Origin: an uncultured Clostridia bacterium
GTDB taxonomy: Bacteria; Bacillota; Clostridia; Christensenellales; Aristaeellaceae
DNA length: 10,551 nucleotides
Assembly (NCBI GenBank): GCA_937934775.1
Contig: CALGYL010000241.1
Coordinates: 1 to 10,551, forward strand
Direction of reading: 5' to 3'
In this document: positions 1-6,671 of the stretch, in pieces
Layout of the letters: every line of letters begins with the position of its first letter
Position numbering within the stretch: the stretch's first letter is position 1
Notes under the pieces: model-generated
What the model was told of the DNA's origin: nothing
Seen by the model: the letters and a program-made list of their open reading frames with translations, nothing else
The model's database searches: none
Translations under genes and position numbers: made by a program

Positions 1-44
1 GCATCGGCTCCTCCTGGCGCGTGGTGGTAGAGACCGCGGACTGA
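1..44 (+). CDS. C-terminal end of an unidentified upstream gene (partial)
   Basis: Only the last 13 residues are visible, reading IGSSWRVVVETAD and then TGA at 42-44 (codons begin at base 3). The frame is chosen because it stops just before a clear terminator at 68-94 and the other two frames do not give a sensible end. The fragment is too short to assign a family. The gene starts outside the window. Confidence 0.55.
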   Translation, partial: IGSSWRVVVETAD

Positions 45-67
45 TTCAAGTCTCAAACAAAACTCAA

Positions 68-94
68 CCCGGCGCGAAACGCGCCGGGGTTTTT
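68..94 (+). terminator. Rho-independent terminator of the upstream gene
   Basis: A 9-bp perfect GC-rich stem (CCCGGCGCG at 68-76 with CGCGCCGGG at 80-88) closes an AAA loop and is followed by five T at 90-94. It lies 24 bases after the TGA at 42-44 and so ends that transcript. Confidence 0.9.
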
Positions 95-182
95 AATGCG
101 GAAGGAAGAAGCTACGTGAGCCCGAAATCCTGCGGCGTGTTTCCTCTGACATTTTCCTTGCTTTTCTTTTTGGGGGCACCTG

Positions 183-371
183 ATACCAATGCGAGATATT
201 AATGCATCCAAAGCGCCGAAGGATTTTCGATGCAGAACAAGAAGCCGAAGAGAGGCGACCCTTCGGGATACGCCTTCGGCGTGAAATGCAGCGATACGCT
301 AACGCGGAGAGCGACATGGTTCTGCGCGAAAAGGCTCGGCGTGACGATGCGTTAATGTTTCAAATTGGTAT
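183..371 (+). repeat. MITE-like intergenic repeat, copy A (189 bp)
   Basis: The ends are imperfect inverted repeats about 26 bp long. The left end is ATACCAAT, 7 variable bases, then ATTAATGCATC (183-208). The right end, read as reverse complement, is ATACCAAT, 7 bases, then ATTAACGCATC (371-346). A second copy lies inverted at 10381-10541. Over the first 53 bp the copies match at 49 positions, and over the last 29 bp at 27. The core between differs in sequence and is 28 bp longer here. The core contains a small hairpin (270-282, ACGCC/GGCGT). The element encodes no transposase. It resembles a non-autonomous palindromic element or a structured intergenic repeat; the family is not identified. 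Terminal TA dinucleotides at 184-185 and 369-370 could be a TA target duplication, but this is a guess. Confidence 0.85.
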
Positions 372-399
372 GAAACGACAAGTCCTCTTGATAAGGGGT

Positions 400-422
400 C
401 CCGGGGGAATTATTCCCCCGGG
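400..422. repeat. Perfect GC-rich palindrome
   Basis: CCCGGGGGAAT at 400-410 pairs with ATTCCCCCGGG at 412-422 around a single central T. It forms a strong hairpin on either strand. No T run follows on the plus strand, so it is not a standard terminator in that direction. It overlaps the start of the first CCCCCGGGCGGGAGG box. A second, smaller hairpin (GGAGGGC/GCCCTCC) follows in the same box. Confidence 0.75.
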
Positions 423-462
423 CGGGAGGCTCGGAGGGCGGAGCCCTCCGTCGTATCCCTCC
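415..462 (+). repeat. GC-rich box, first copy
   Basis: This 48-bp segment starts CCCCCGGGCGGGAGGCTCGG and ends TATCCCTCC. It is repeated at 576-610 with one substitution (T431 against C) and without a 13-bp internal segment that completes a GGAGGGC/GCCCTCC hairpin here. Both copies lie between the terminal-repeat element and the 3' end of the AAA+ gene. The function is unknown; dispersed palindromic repeat is the simplest reading. Confidence 0.7.
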
Positions 463-480
463 GTCGTCATCAAAATATGA

Positions 481-522
481 AAGGCCCCCGCGCCGAAGCA
501 ACGTCTCAGCGCGGAGGTCCTT
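481..522 (-). terminator. Probable terminator of the minus-strand AAA+ gene
   Basis: Read on the minus strand, AAGGACCTCCGCGC (522-509) can pair with GCGCGGGGGCCTT (493-481) across a loop of about 15 bases. A short broken T-rich run (TTTCATATTTT) follows. It lies about 120 bases past the stop of the minus-strand gene at 643. The stem has mismatches and the T tract is interrupted, so termination here is inferred rather than certain. Confidence 0.5.
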
Positions 523-575
523 GCGGGAAATCCTGTGTCGATGTCTCTCTTGCGAGGGTTCCCACGAGAATCATA

Positions 576-610
576 CCCCCGGGCGGGAGGCCCGGAGGGC
601 GTATCCCTCC
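576..610 (+). repeat. GC-rich box, second copy
   Basis: This 35-bp segment starts CCCCCGGGCGGGAGGCCCGG and ends TATCCCTCC. It matches the box at 415-462 except for one substitution and the absence of a 13-bp internal segment. It sits 33 bases downstream of the stop codon of the minus-strand AAA+ gene, so it would lie in that gene's 3' untranslated RNA. Confidence 0.7.
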
Positions 611-642
611 TTATACGTCCGGCGCAACCTTCGCTCCCGTTG

Positions 643-3201
643 TCAGAGGGGTGGCAAAGGCAGCGGCTGATCCATCAGCTTTCTGCAGCGGGGCAGACCG
701 GTCAGCAGGGATGGAAGCTCCCGCAGCGCGGGCAGATCCATCGCGGCCAGCATTGCCGGCAGCGCCCGCTGGGCAAGCGCCCAGTCCAGCGCTTCCAGCG
801 GCGAACAGGTCATCATGCGGGTGACGGCGGCGCAATAGCGCCAGGTATGGTCCAGCGTGTGGCGGTCCAGCGTCCAACCCAGCGGCGCAAGCGCGGCGCG
901 CAGCGCGTTCAGCCGGTTCTCCACCTCGCCGGGCATTTCGCCGGGCGCGCAGATCTTCTGGAGCGCCGCCAGCGACGGCGAGCGCCCGGGCACCGGCATG
1001 GTGCGGGAATGGGGCTTCCAGGGCGCGTCGGCGGCGGTGGGACTCAGGCGGATCAGGAACGCCCGGCTCAGAAGCCTTGCGGACAGCGGTTTGCCGTCGG
1101 GGGCGTCCTGCGCGGTCATCATCAGGATCACCGGCACGTTTCGGGCGTTGATGCGCTCCTGCAGGCCGATGATGTGGGCGCACGGCACGTTGCCGTCGCA
1201 GTCGTTCACATCGTCAATCAGCGCCGCGGACAGGGTCAGATCGTCCGCGCTTTCCAGAAGCCGGTTGATGTCGGCATCCTCGGCGGAGCGGGTCTGCACA
1301 AACCGGCTGGATTCGTCGGAAAGCCCCAGCGCCGCGGCCAGCGCGCGCGCAAGGCCGCTTTTGCCGGTTCCGGACGCGCCGGAGAAGATCATCGTGCCGC
1401 CCACCACCATCGAGGCCACCAGATTGACCGCCTCGTCATTGGTCAAGAGATACCCTGCCGTGTCCATCTGAACCCGCAGATCGCTGATCAGTTCGCCCGC
1501 GGAGGGCGCGTAGACTTCCGGGTGGCCCACCGGACGCCGGTGGGAATCGGTCATGCGCAGAAGCAGTTCACGGGCATGGCTGGCGGCCATGCTGTCCAAA
1601 AGCTTTTCTTCCAGCTTGTCGCTGGTCTCCCCCAGTAGTTTCTCGGCGGCTTCCGCCGCCATGCGGGCGGCCGCGGCCGCCTGTTCGTTCTTTTCAACTT
1701 CGCGGCGCAGCGCCTCGTTCTGCTGCTCGTAGCGGGTGAATTCCTCACGCCGCCCGTCGCGCAGTTCCTGCATCAGCGTCTGGCGCATGTCCTGCCGCTT
1801 CAGGCGCAGCGCGTCGATTTCGGTAATCAACTGAAGCCTCGAGGCCTCCAGGCGCTCGGCGGCTTCGTCGTCGGCGTTGCCGCCGGGGGCGACATAGCGT
1901 TCGCGCAGCGCGCTGCCCACCACGTCGTCCGATTCCAGCGCGTCCAGCAGGCCGCCCCGGGCCGCGGGCAGCGACCAAGCTTCCTTCAGTGCGTCCAGCG
2001 CCCGTTCGATGGGGCTCATCACCGGCCGCGTGGTGGCCTCCGGCGGAACCGGATGCCCCAGCTGGTCGCACCGGGAGCGCCGCCACTGTTCGTCCACCAC
2101 TTCGTTCAGGCTGCGGCCCCGGCGGGGGTTGATGCCGCTCTGCATGTCCAGCGGCTCCCGGAGACGCCGGGCCACCGCCTTGGGGTAGGAATCGTCGCGG
2201 GTCAGCCACGCCTTTTCGGCGGGCGCTTCCGCAGCGGCAGGCTGCGCGGCCGCCTGCGCTGCCGGAGCGACCGGTACGACGACCGCGATGGGTGCGACGG
2301 CTGCGGCAGCCGCGACAGGTGTGATGGGTGCTACAGGTGCAACAGGTGCCACAGGTGCGACAGCCGCGACGGGCTGCGAGGCGGGTGGAACCGCCGCCTG
2401 CGGCGGAATCTGCAGCGGCTGCACAATTTGCGGGATCGGGGCGATCGGCGGCGCGGCCTGAACAACCATCTGTACGGTCTGCAGGGGCTGCGGCGCGGGG
2501 CGCGGGGCCTCCGCGGGTTCAGTCTCCGGCTTCTCGGCGGGCGCCTCATGGGGCGCGTCGGTCACGCCCAGCGCGGAAGGATTGTACATCAGGGTAAAGA
2601 GCTGCCCATCGCTGCAGACGACCGGAAGAAGCTTCGCCTCCTCCAGCGGAATGTCCGTCCGCTCATGGCCGGGCGCGATTTGGAGCGTGATGCAGCCGGG
2701 GATATCCAGGGTCTCGGACCAGGCCCAGGGGCCGGACAGCCGGTCATCCCGCCGGACGGCCACATAGCGCGTTCCGGGCAGCGGCACGCGCAGCGTGATG
2801 ATGTCGCCATCAAACACGCCGGTGGCGTCCACCACCTCGACGGCCATGTCCGCGGACAGAGCGCCGATGACGTCGGAATACACAATGTGGGCGTTTCGTT
2901 CGGTGGTGTCGGGCGCGTAGTTCTTGTTCGGGCGGATCTTGTCATTTTCGTTTGGGTGGCGCCTCAGGTCCAGCAGGCAGTAGCGGCCCAGCTGCCGCAT
3001 CCGGGTTTTAAATTGGCTGATTTCGTTTTTGTCAGGGACGATGCGAATAAAGCCGTCCTCAGGATATTGGGCCGAGATGCCCGCGTCGACCGGCTGAAAA
3101 TCGTGCTCCGAAATCGTGAGCAACGGCCGGAAGCGGAAGTAAGATTTGACCGGATTGTCTTCATGGACGTACCCGATCGTCAGTTTTCCGGGCAATGACA
3201 T
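643..3201 (-). CDS. AAA+ ATPase with novel N-terminal domain, Pro/Ala/Val linker and coiled coil
   Basis: This is an 852-residue protein of unknown function. Residues 1 to about 214 form a globular, beta-rich domain that I do not recognise. Residues about 215-330 are a low-complexity Pro/Ala/Val/Gln linker with VAP tripeptide repeats (281-292). Residues about 447-550 are charged, with Glu/Arg/Ala heptad-like spacing, and look like a coiled coil. An ATPase core follows: Walker A GASGTGKS at 608-615 (Lys614), and a Walker B-like ALIDDV with Asp663-Asp664 in place of the usual Asp-Glu. A sensor-1-like strand (VPVILMMTAQD) and an Arg in LLSRAF come next. The core most resembles McrB/MoxR-like AAA+ modules, but this is from memory. 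I chose the ATG at 3201 because AAGGAGGAGAGG precedes it; the upstream GTG at 3243 would fall before the predicted transcript start. There is no signal peptide or membrane segment, so it is probably cytoplasmic. It is divergent from addB. Confidence 0.85.
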   Translation of the reverse strand: MSLPGKLTIGYVHEDNPVKSYFRFRPLLTISEHDFQPVDAGISAQYPEDGFIRIVPDKNEISQFKTRMRQLGRYCLLDLRRHPNENDKIRPNKNYAPDTTERNAHIVYSDVIGALSADMAVEVVDATGVFDGDIITLRVPLPGTRYVAVRRDDRLSGPWAWSETLDIPGCITLQIAPGHERTDIPLEEAKLLPVVCSDGQLFTLMYNPSALGVTDAPHEAPAEKPETEPAEAPRPAPQPLQTVQMVVQAAPPIAPIPQIVQPLQIPPQAAVPPASQPVAAVAPVAPVAPVAPITPVAAAAAVAPIAVVVPVAPAAQAAAQPAAAEAPAEKAWLTRDDSYPKAVARRLREPLDMQSGINPRRGRSLNEVVDEQWRRSRCDQLGHPVPPEATTRPVMSPIERALDALKEAWSLPAARGGLLDALESDDVVGSALRERYVAPGGNADDEAAERLEASRLQLITEIDALRLKRQDMRQTLMQELRDGRREEFTRYEQQNEALRREVEKNEQAAAAARMAAEAAEKLLGETSDKLEEKLLDSMAASHARELLLRMTDSHRRPVGHPEVYAPSAGELISDLRVQMDTAGYLLTNDEAVNLVASMVVGGTMIFSGASGTGKSGLARALAAALGLSDESSRFVQTRSAEDADINRLLESADDLTLSAALIDDVNDCDGNVPCAHIIGLQERINARNVPVILMMTAQDAPDGKPLSARLLSRAFLIRLSPTAADAPWKPHSRTMPVPGRSPSLAALQKICAPGEMPGEVENRLNALRAALAPLGWTLDRHTLDHTWRYCAAVTRMMTCSPLEALDWALAQRALPAMLAAMDLPALRELPSLLTGLPRCRKLMDQPLPLPPL
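2327..2362 (-). repeat. 9-bp tandem repeat encoding Val-Ala-Pro units
   Basis: Four units of GGTGCNACA on the plus strand (2327, 2336, 2345, 2354) encode four Val-Ala-Pro tripeptides in the AAA+ protein linker. Ala is always GCA, and Pro is CCT in three units and CCC in the last. Val uses GTC, GTG, GTT and GTA once each. Confidence 0.85.
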
Positions 3202-3246
3202 GGAGCGATCCTCTCCTCCTTGTGCTTTCTTAATATGGTCCACAAC

Positions 3247-3255
3247 ATTATATCA
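3247..3255 (-). promoter_or_regulatory. Extended -10 promoter for the AAA+ gene
   Basis: The minus strand reads TGATATAAT here, a perfect extended -10 (TGnTATAAT). No good -35 box lies 16-18 bp upstream, which is common when the TG extension is present. The transcript would start near 3240, giving a leader of about 40 nt with the ribosome binding site ahead of the ATG at 3201. Confidence 0.7.
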
Positions 3256-3311
3256 CAGAATCGATCAAAAACGCTCGGAAAATCTCAGGCATTTCAACGG
3301 AAAATTTTGAT

Positions 3312-3341
3312 TTGTGCCGGGGCGTTTGGCTGTGCTATACT
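3312..3341 (+). promoter_or_regulatory. Promoter of the addB-cob operon
   Basis: TGCTATACT at 3333-3341 is an extended -10 element. TTGTGC at 3312-3317 is a partial -35 with 18-bp spacing. The transcript would start near 3348, only about 15 nt before the addB ATG, so the leader is very short. That leaves no room for a cobalamin riboswitch between this promoter and addB. Confidence 0.65.
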
Positions 3342-3362
3342 CGCATCAAAGAGGTGCGAGGT

Positions 3363-6300
3363 ATGTTGACGTATTATACCGGCCGTGCGCGGGCCGTTCG
3401 GGGCGCGCTGTTTGAGGCGCTGAAGGGTGCGATGGCCGGGGGAGACCACCCGGTGCTCCTGATTGTGCCGGCCCAGTACACGCTGGAGGCCGAGCTGGAC
3501 GCGGTGGACGAACTGAACCTGGCGGGCTCGTTCCGGCTGCAGGTACTGTCTCCCCAGCGGCTGTATCAGCGGGTATTTGAGGCCGCCGGGCGTCCCGCGC
3601 GGGTGCGTATCGACGAGCAGGGCCGCGTGATGCTCGTGCAGCGGGCGGCGGAGCAGCTGAACGAGCAGCTTCGCTGGTACCGGGGCGCGCCAAGGCGGCC
3701 GGGCTTTGCGGAGCGGGCGCTGATGCAGATCGAATCCTTCAAGCAGGCGGGCATCGCGCCGGAGGGCGTGAGGACACTTTCAGAGAAGGAGGGCGGCGCG
3801 CTCCGGGAGAAGCTTTCGGACATCGCGAGGCTCTACGAAGCCTACGAGCAGGCGCTGTCCGGCCGGTTTCTGGACGGGGAGGACGAGACGCGGGAGGCCG
3901 TTCTGCGCATGCCGGACGCGCCCTTTGTCCGGGGGGACGTGTTCCTCTACGGCTTTGACCTGATCTCCCAGGCGATGGCCCGGACGATTCTGGCCATCGC
4001 CGGCTGCGCAAAGAGCCTGCACCTGTTTCTGACGCTGGAAAACGATGGCGACGCCCGGGACTTTTCGGTGTTCTTCCCGGTGCAGCACGCCTATGAGCGG
4101 CTGCAGCGGCAGGTGCTGGCGGCGGGCATCCCGTGGCGGCGGGTGCGGCTGGGCGAGGCGGGGGAGAACCCCGCCGCCCCGGCGCTCCGGCACCTTTCGC
4201 GGGAACTCTACTGCTGGCCCTCGGCAAAATACGGGGGTGAGCCGGACAACCTGACGGTCATGCTGCTGAACAACCCCCAGGATGAGGCGGAGTACGCCGC
4301 CGCGGTGATCCGGGACCTGGTGATGCGAAAGGGCTGGCGCTACCGGGACGTGATGGTCGCCTGCCAGTCGCTGGACGACGGCATGATCTTCTCGCTGACA
4401 CGGGCCTTCGCGCTCTACGGTGTGCCGCTGTTTCTATCCCAGAGCCGCACAGCCGACCGGCACCCGCTGGCCCGGTGCTTTCTCGCCGGGATCAAGCTGG
4501 CCACCCAGCGCTTTACGCCGGAGGACGTGCAGGACTATGCGCGCTCCGGCTTTGCGGCCATCACCGACGATGAGGCCGATCTGCTCATGAACTACGCGCT
4601 GGAGGCGGGGCTCAAGGGCCGCGCGTGGTTTCGGCCGCTGACGCGGGGCGAGATGGAGACGGTGGCCGCGCTGGAACCGGTGCGCGCGCGGCTGATGGAG
4701 CCGGTGGAGGCGCTGCAGCTTAGGGGCCGGAACGTCCCGGCGGAGCGTCTTCTGGAGGCGGCGTTCCTCTTTCTGGAGGATCTCCACGCCCGGGAAACGC
4801 TGGAGGCCCAGCAGAAAGCGTTGACCGACATGGGGCGGCGGGAGTGGGCGATGGAGGGCGCGCAGGTCTGGAACAGGATCATCCAGGCGCTGGATCAGGC
4901 CCACGAGCTTTTACAGGGCGAGCCTTTGACCCTCCGCGCGCTGTACGACCTGATGCGAAGGGCGCTGGGCGCGGCAGAGATCAAGGCGCTGCCCCAGTCG
5001 GGCGACGCGGTGATGGGCGGCGGGCTCGACCACATGAAGGGACGGCCCGTCCGGGCGCTGTTCATCCTGGGCGCGACGGACACCGCCCCGGGATCGGGCG
5101 GCGCGCTGCTCTCGGAGCGGGAGATGGCGAAGCTGACCGAGAACGGACTGTGGCTGGGACTCACCGGCGAGGACCGGGCGCGCATGCTGCGCCTGAACGT
5201 CAAAAGCGCGCTGGAACTGACGCGGGAGGAGGCCTACATCACCTGCCCCCGGAGCGACATGGCGGGCGCGGCGCTCAAGCCCGGCATGCTGATCCGGCAA
5301 ATGCACCGGCTGTTCCCGGACCTGAGGGAGCGGGGCGGCGTCACCGGCATCGCGGAGAAGCGGCTGCGGCTGTCCGCGCCGGAGGCGGCGCTCAGCCGGG
5401 CCAGCGCGATTCTGCGGGAGGATCCGGCGGATCCGGACGCCCGCGCGGCGCTTCAAATCCTGCGGGAACTGCCGGCGTACGCGCCGGAGGTCACACGGCT
5501 TTCCCGGGCGTTTGACCACCGGGTACATTCCGAACCGCTGCCCGCGCCCACCCGGGACGGGGCCGCGGCCGTCAGCGCGACCCGGCTGGAACGCTTCATC
5601 TCCTGCCCGTTCAAGGACTTTGTGGCCAGCATCCTGAAGCCCGAGGAGAACCGGGAGTTCGACCTGACGCCCAAGGACGTGGGCACCTTCTACCACGCGG
5701 CGCTGGAGACCTTCGCCCGGGAGAACGAGGCGAGGCTGGCCGTGATGGGCGAGGACGAGGCGATCGAGGCGATGGACCGGGCGACCGGCGCATTAATTGA
5801 AGCGCTTTCCGAAAAAGCCATCGGTGACAGCGCGGTGGCGCGGCGGGAGGGCGGGCGCATCTGCAAGGTGGCCCGCCGGGCCGCGCGGACGCTGGTTTCG
5901 CACCTTTCGGGCAGCCGCTTCCAACCGGTGGCGCTGGAGGTGGATTTTGGGCTGGAGGACGGGCGCATCTTGCTGCGGGACGTGCCGCTCAAGGGCCGAA
6001 TCGACCGCGTCGACGCCTGGCAGGACGACGGGGACAAATACCTGCGCATCATCGACTATAAGACCAAAGGGCGGGCGGTCAGCCTGCCGGAAGTCTACTA
6101 CGGGCTGCAATTGCAGCTGGTTCTGTACCTGGCGGCGGCGGTGGCGAAGGGTGGAAAGCCCGCGGGTGTCTTCTATTTTGCCATTGATGATCCGCTGGTC
6201 GTAACTCCCTCCCGGGACCCGCGGGAGGTGGAAGCGCTCCGGGAAAAGGCGCTGAAGCTGGACGGGCTGGCCCTCTCCGACGAGCGGGTGCTTGACGCCA

Positions 6301-6668
6301 TGTCGCCCCGGCCCGAGGTGGTACTCGGCATCAACCCGAAGGGCCGGAAGAGCAGCCGCCTGATCGGGGCGGAGGACTTCCGCCTTCTGATGGACCACGC
6401 GGGGAACCTGGCGGACGACGCGCTCAAACGCATCCGCGCGGGCGAAACCGAAATCCGCCCCGCCCAGTGGTCGGATGGCGGCGCATGCGACCTGTGCGAC
6501 TTCCAGTCCGTCTGCCAGATCGGGCCGGGCATCCCCGGCGGGGAGCCGAGGCGGCTTGCGAAAATCCCGCCGGACGGCGTAATCCCGCGCCTTCGGGAGG
6601 ATGCGGGCTTGACAGAGGGCGCCGAACGTGGTACCTTTTCGGGTGAATCCGATGAAACCGAGGGATAA
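3363..6668 (+). CDS. addB: ATP-dependent helicase/nuclease subunit B (AddB)
   Basis: AddB pairs with AddA to resect double-strand DNA breaks for recombination. This protein has 1101 residues, near the usual family size of about 1150. The C-terminal nuclease domain is intact: His778 (FYHAALE), Asp881 (GRIDRVD) and Asp898/Lys900 (IIDYKTKG). The four cysteines of the AddB iron-sulfur cluster are present as Cys748 (ISCPF) and Cys1042-x2-Cys1045-x5-Cys1051, the same arrangement as in Bacillus subtilis AddB. The N-terminal Walker A found in many AddB proteins is absent: GRARAVRG (7-14) has no GK[ST]. I start at ATG 3363 because AGAGGTG lies just upstream; an in-frame TTG at 3312 falls inside the promoter. 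addA, often adjacent in Bacillota, is not in the window. The gene ends 3 nt before cobT, so the two are likely co-transcribed. Confidence 0.92.
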   Translation: MLTYYTGRARAVRGALFEALKGAMAGGDHPVLLIVPAQYTLEAELDAVDELNLAGSFRLQVLSPQRLYQRVFEAAGRPARVRIDEQGRVMLVQRAAEQLNEQLRWYRGAPRRPGFAERALMQIESFKQAGIAPEGVRTLSEKEGGALREKLSDIARLYEAYEQALSGRFLDGEDETREAVLRMPDAPFVRGDVFLYGFDLISQAMARTILAIAGCAKSLHLFLTLENDGDARDFSVFFPVQHAYERLQRQVLAAGIPWRRVRLGEAGENPAAPALRHLSRELYCWPSAKYGGEPDNLTVMLLNNPQDEAEYAAAVIRDLVMRKGWRYRDVMVACQSLDDGMIFSLTRAFALYGVPLFLSQSRTADRHPLARCFLAGIKLATQRFTPEDVQDYARSGFAAITDDEADLLMNYALEAGLKGRAWFRPLTRGEMETVAALEPVRARLMEPVEALQLRGRNVPAERLLEAAFLFLEDLHARETLEAQQKALTDMGRREWAMEGAQVWNRIIQALDQAHELLQGEPLTLRALYDLMRRALGAAEIKALPQSGDAVMGGGLDHMKGRPVRALFILGATDTAPGSGGALLSEREMAKLTENGLWLGLTGEDRARMLRLNVKSALELTREEAYITCPRSDMAGAALKPGMLIRQMHRLFPDLRERGGVTGIAEKRLRLSAPEAALSRASAILREDPADPDARAALQILRELPAYAPEVTRLSRAFDHRVHSEPLPAPTRDGAAAVSATRLERFISCPFKDFVASILKPEENREFDLTPKDVGTFYHAALETFARENEARLAVMGEDEAIEAMDRATGALIEALSEKAIGDSAVARREGGRICKVARRAARTLVSHLSGSRFQPVALEVDFGLEDGRILLRDVPLKGRIDRVDAWQDDGDKYLRIIDYKTKGRAVSLPEVYYGLQLQLVLYLAAAVAKGGKPAGVFYFAIDDPLVVTPSRDPREVEALREKALKLDGLALSDERVLDAMSPRPEVVLGINPKGRKSSRLIGAEDFRLLMDHAGNLADDALKRIRAGETEIRPAQWSDGGACDLCDFQSVCQIGPGIPGGEPRRLAKIPPDGVIPRLREDAGLTEGAERGTFSGESDETEG

Positions 6669-6671
6669 ACC

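Larger units (their letters stand above)
95..642. other. Gene-free region of about 550 bp, rich in repeats and palindromes
   Basis: I find no credible coding sequence here. Open frames at 202-480 and 477-824 lack ribosome binding sites and are read through repeat elements. The stretch holds a terminal-inverted-repeat element (183-371), a GC-rich palindrome (400-422), two related GC-rich boxes (415-462 and 576-610) and a long hairpin (481-522). Bases 95-182 contain only a pyrimidine-rich tract near 139-171 and no feature I can name. The region separates the terminator of the upstream gene from the 3' end of the minus-strand AAA+ gene, so it is a convergent intergenic space. Confidence 0.7.

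Noticed and set aside
202..480. Open reading frame through repeat copy A
   Set aside because: It has no ribosome binding site, lies mostly in the repeat, and the same frame is broken by a stop in copy B, so it is not conserved as protein.
619..633. 15-base identity CCGGCGCAACCTTCG with 10257-10271
   Set aside because: It is short, not attached to longer similarity on either side, and may be chance in GC-rich sequence.
535..1638. Long plus-strand open frame opposite the AAA+ gene
   Set aside because: Its composition (Arg/Gly/His/Gln-rich) is that of an antisense shadow of a GC-rich gene, and the minus strand carries a clear P-loop ATPase.
2053..3198. Plus-strand 381-codon open frame opposite the AAA+ N-terminal half
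   Set aside because: It is another antisense shadow, with no start signal and Arg/Gly-rich low-complexity sequence.
3312..3362. Upstream start adding 17 residues to AddB
   Set aside because: The codon is TTG, it overlaps the -35 region, and the predicted transcript starts downstream of it.
3202..3362. Possible cobalamin riboswitch ahead of the operon
   Set aside because: The predicted leader is about 15 nt and no B12-box-like sequence or long structured leader is visible.
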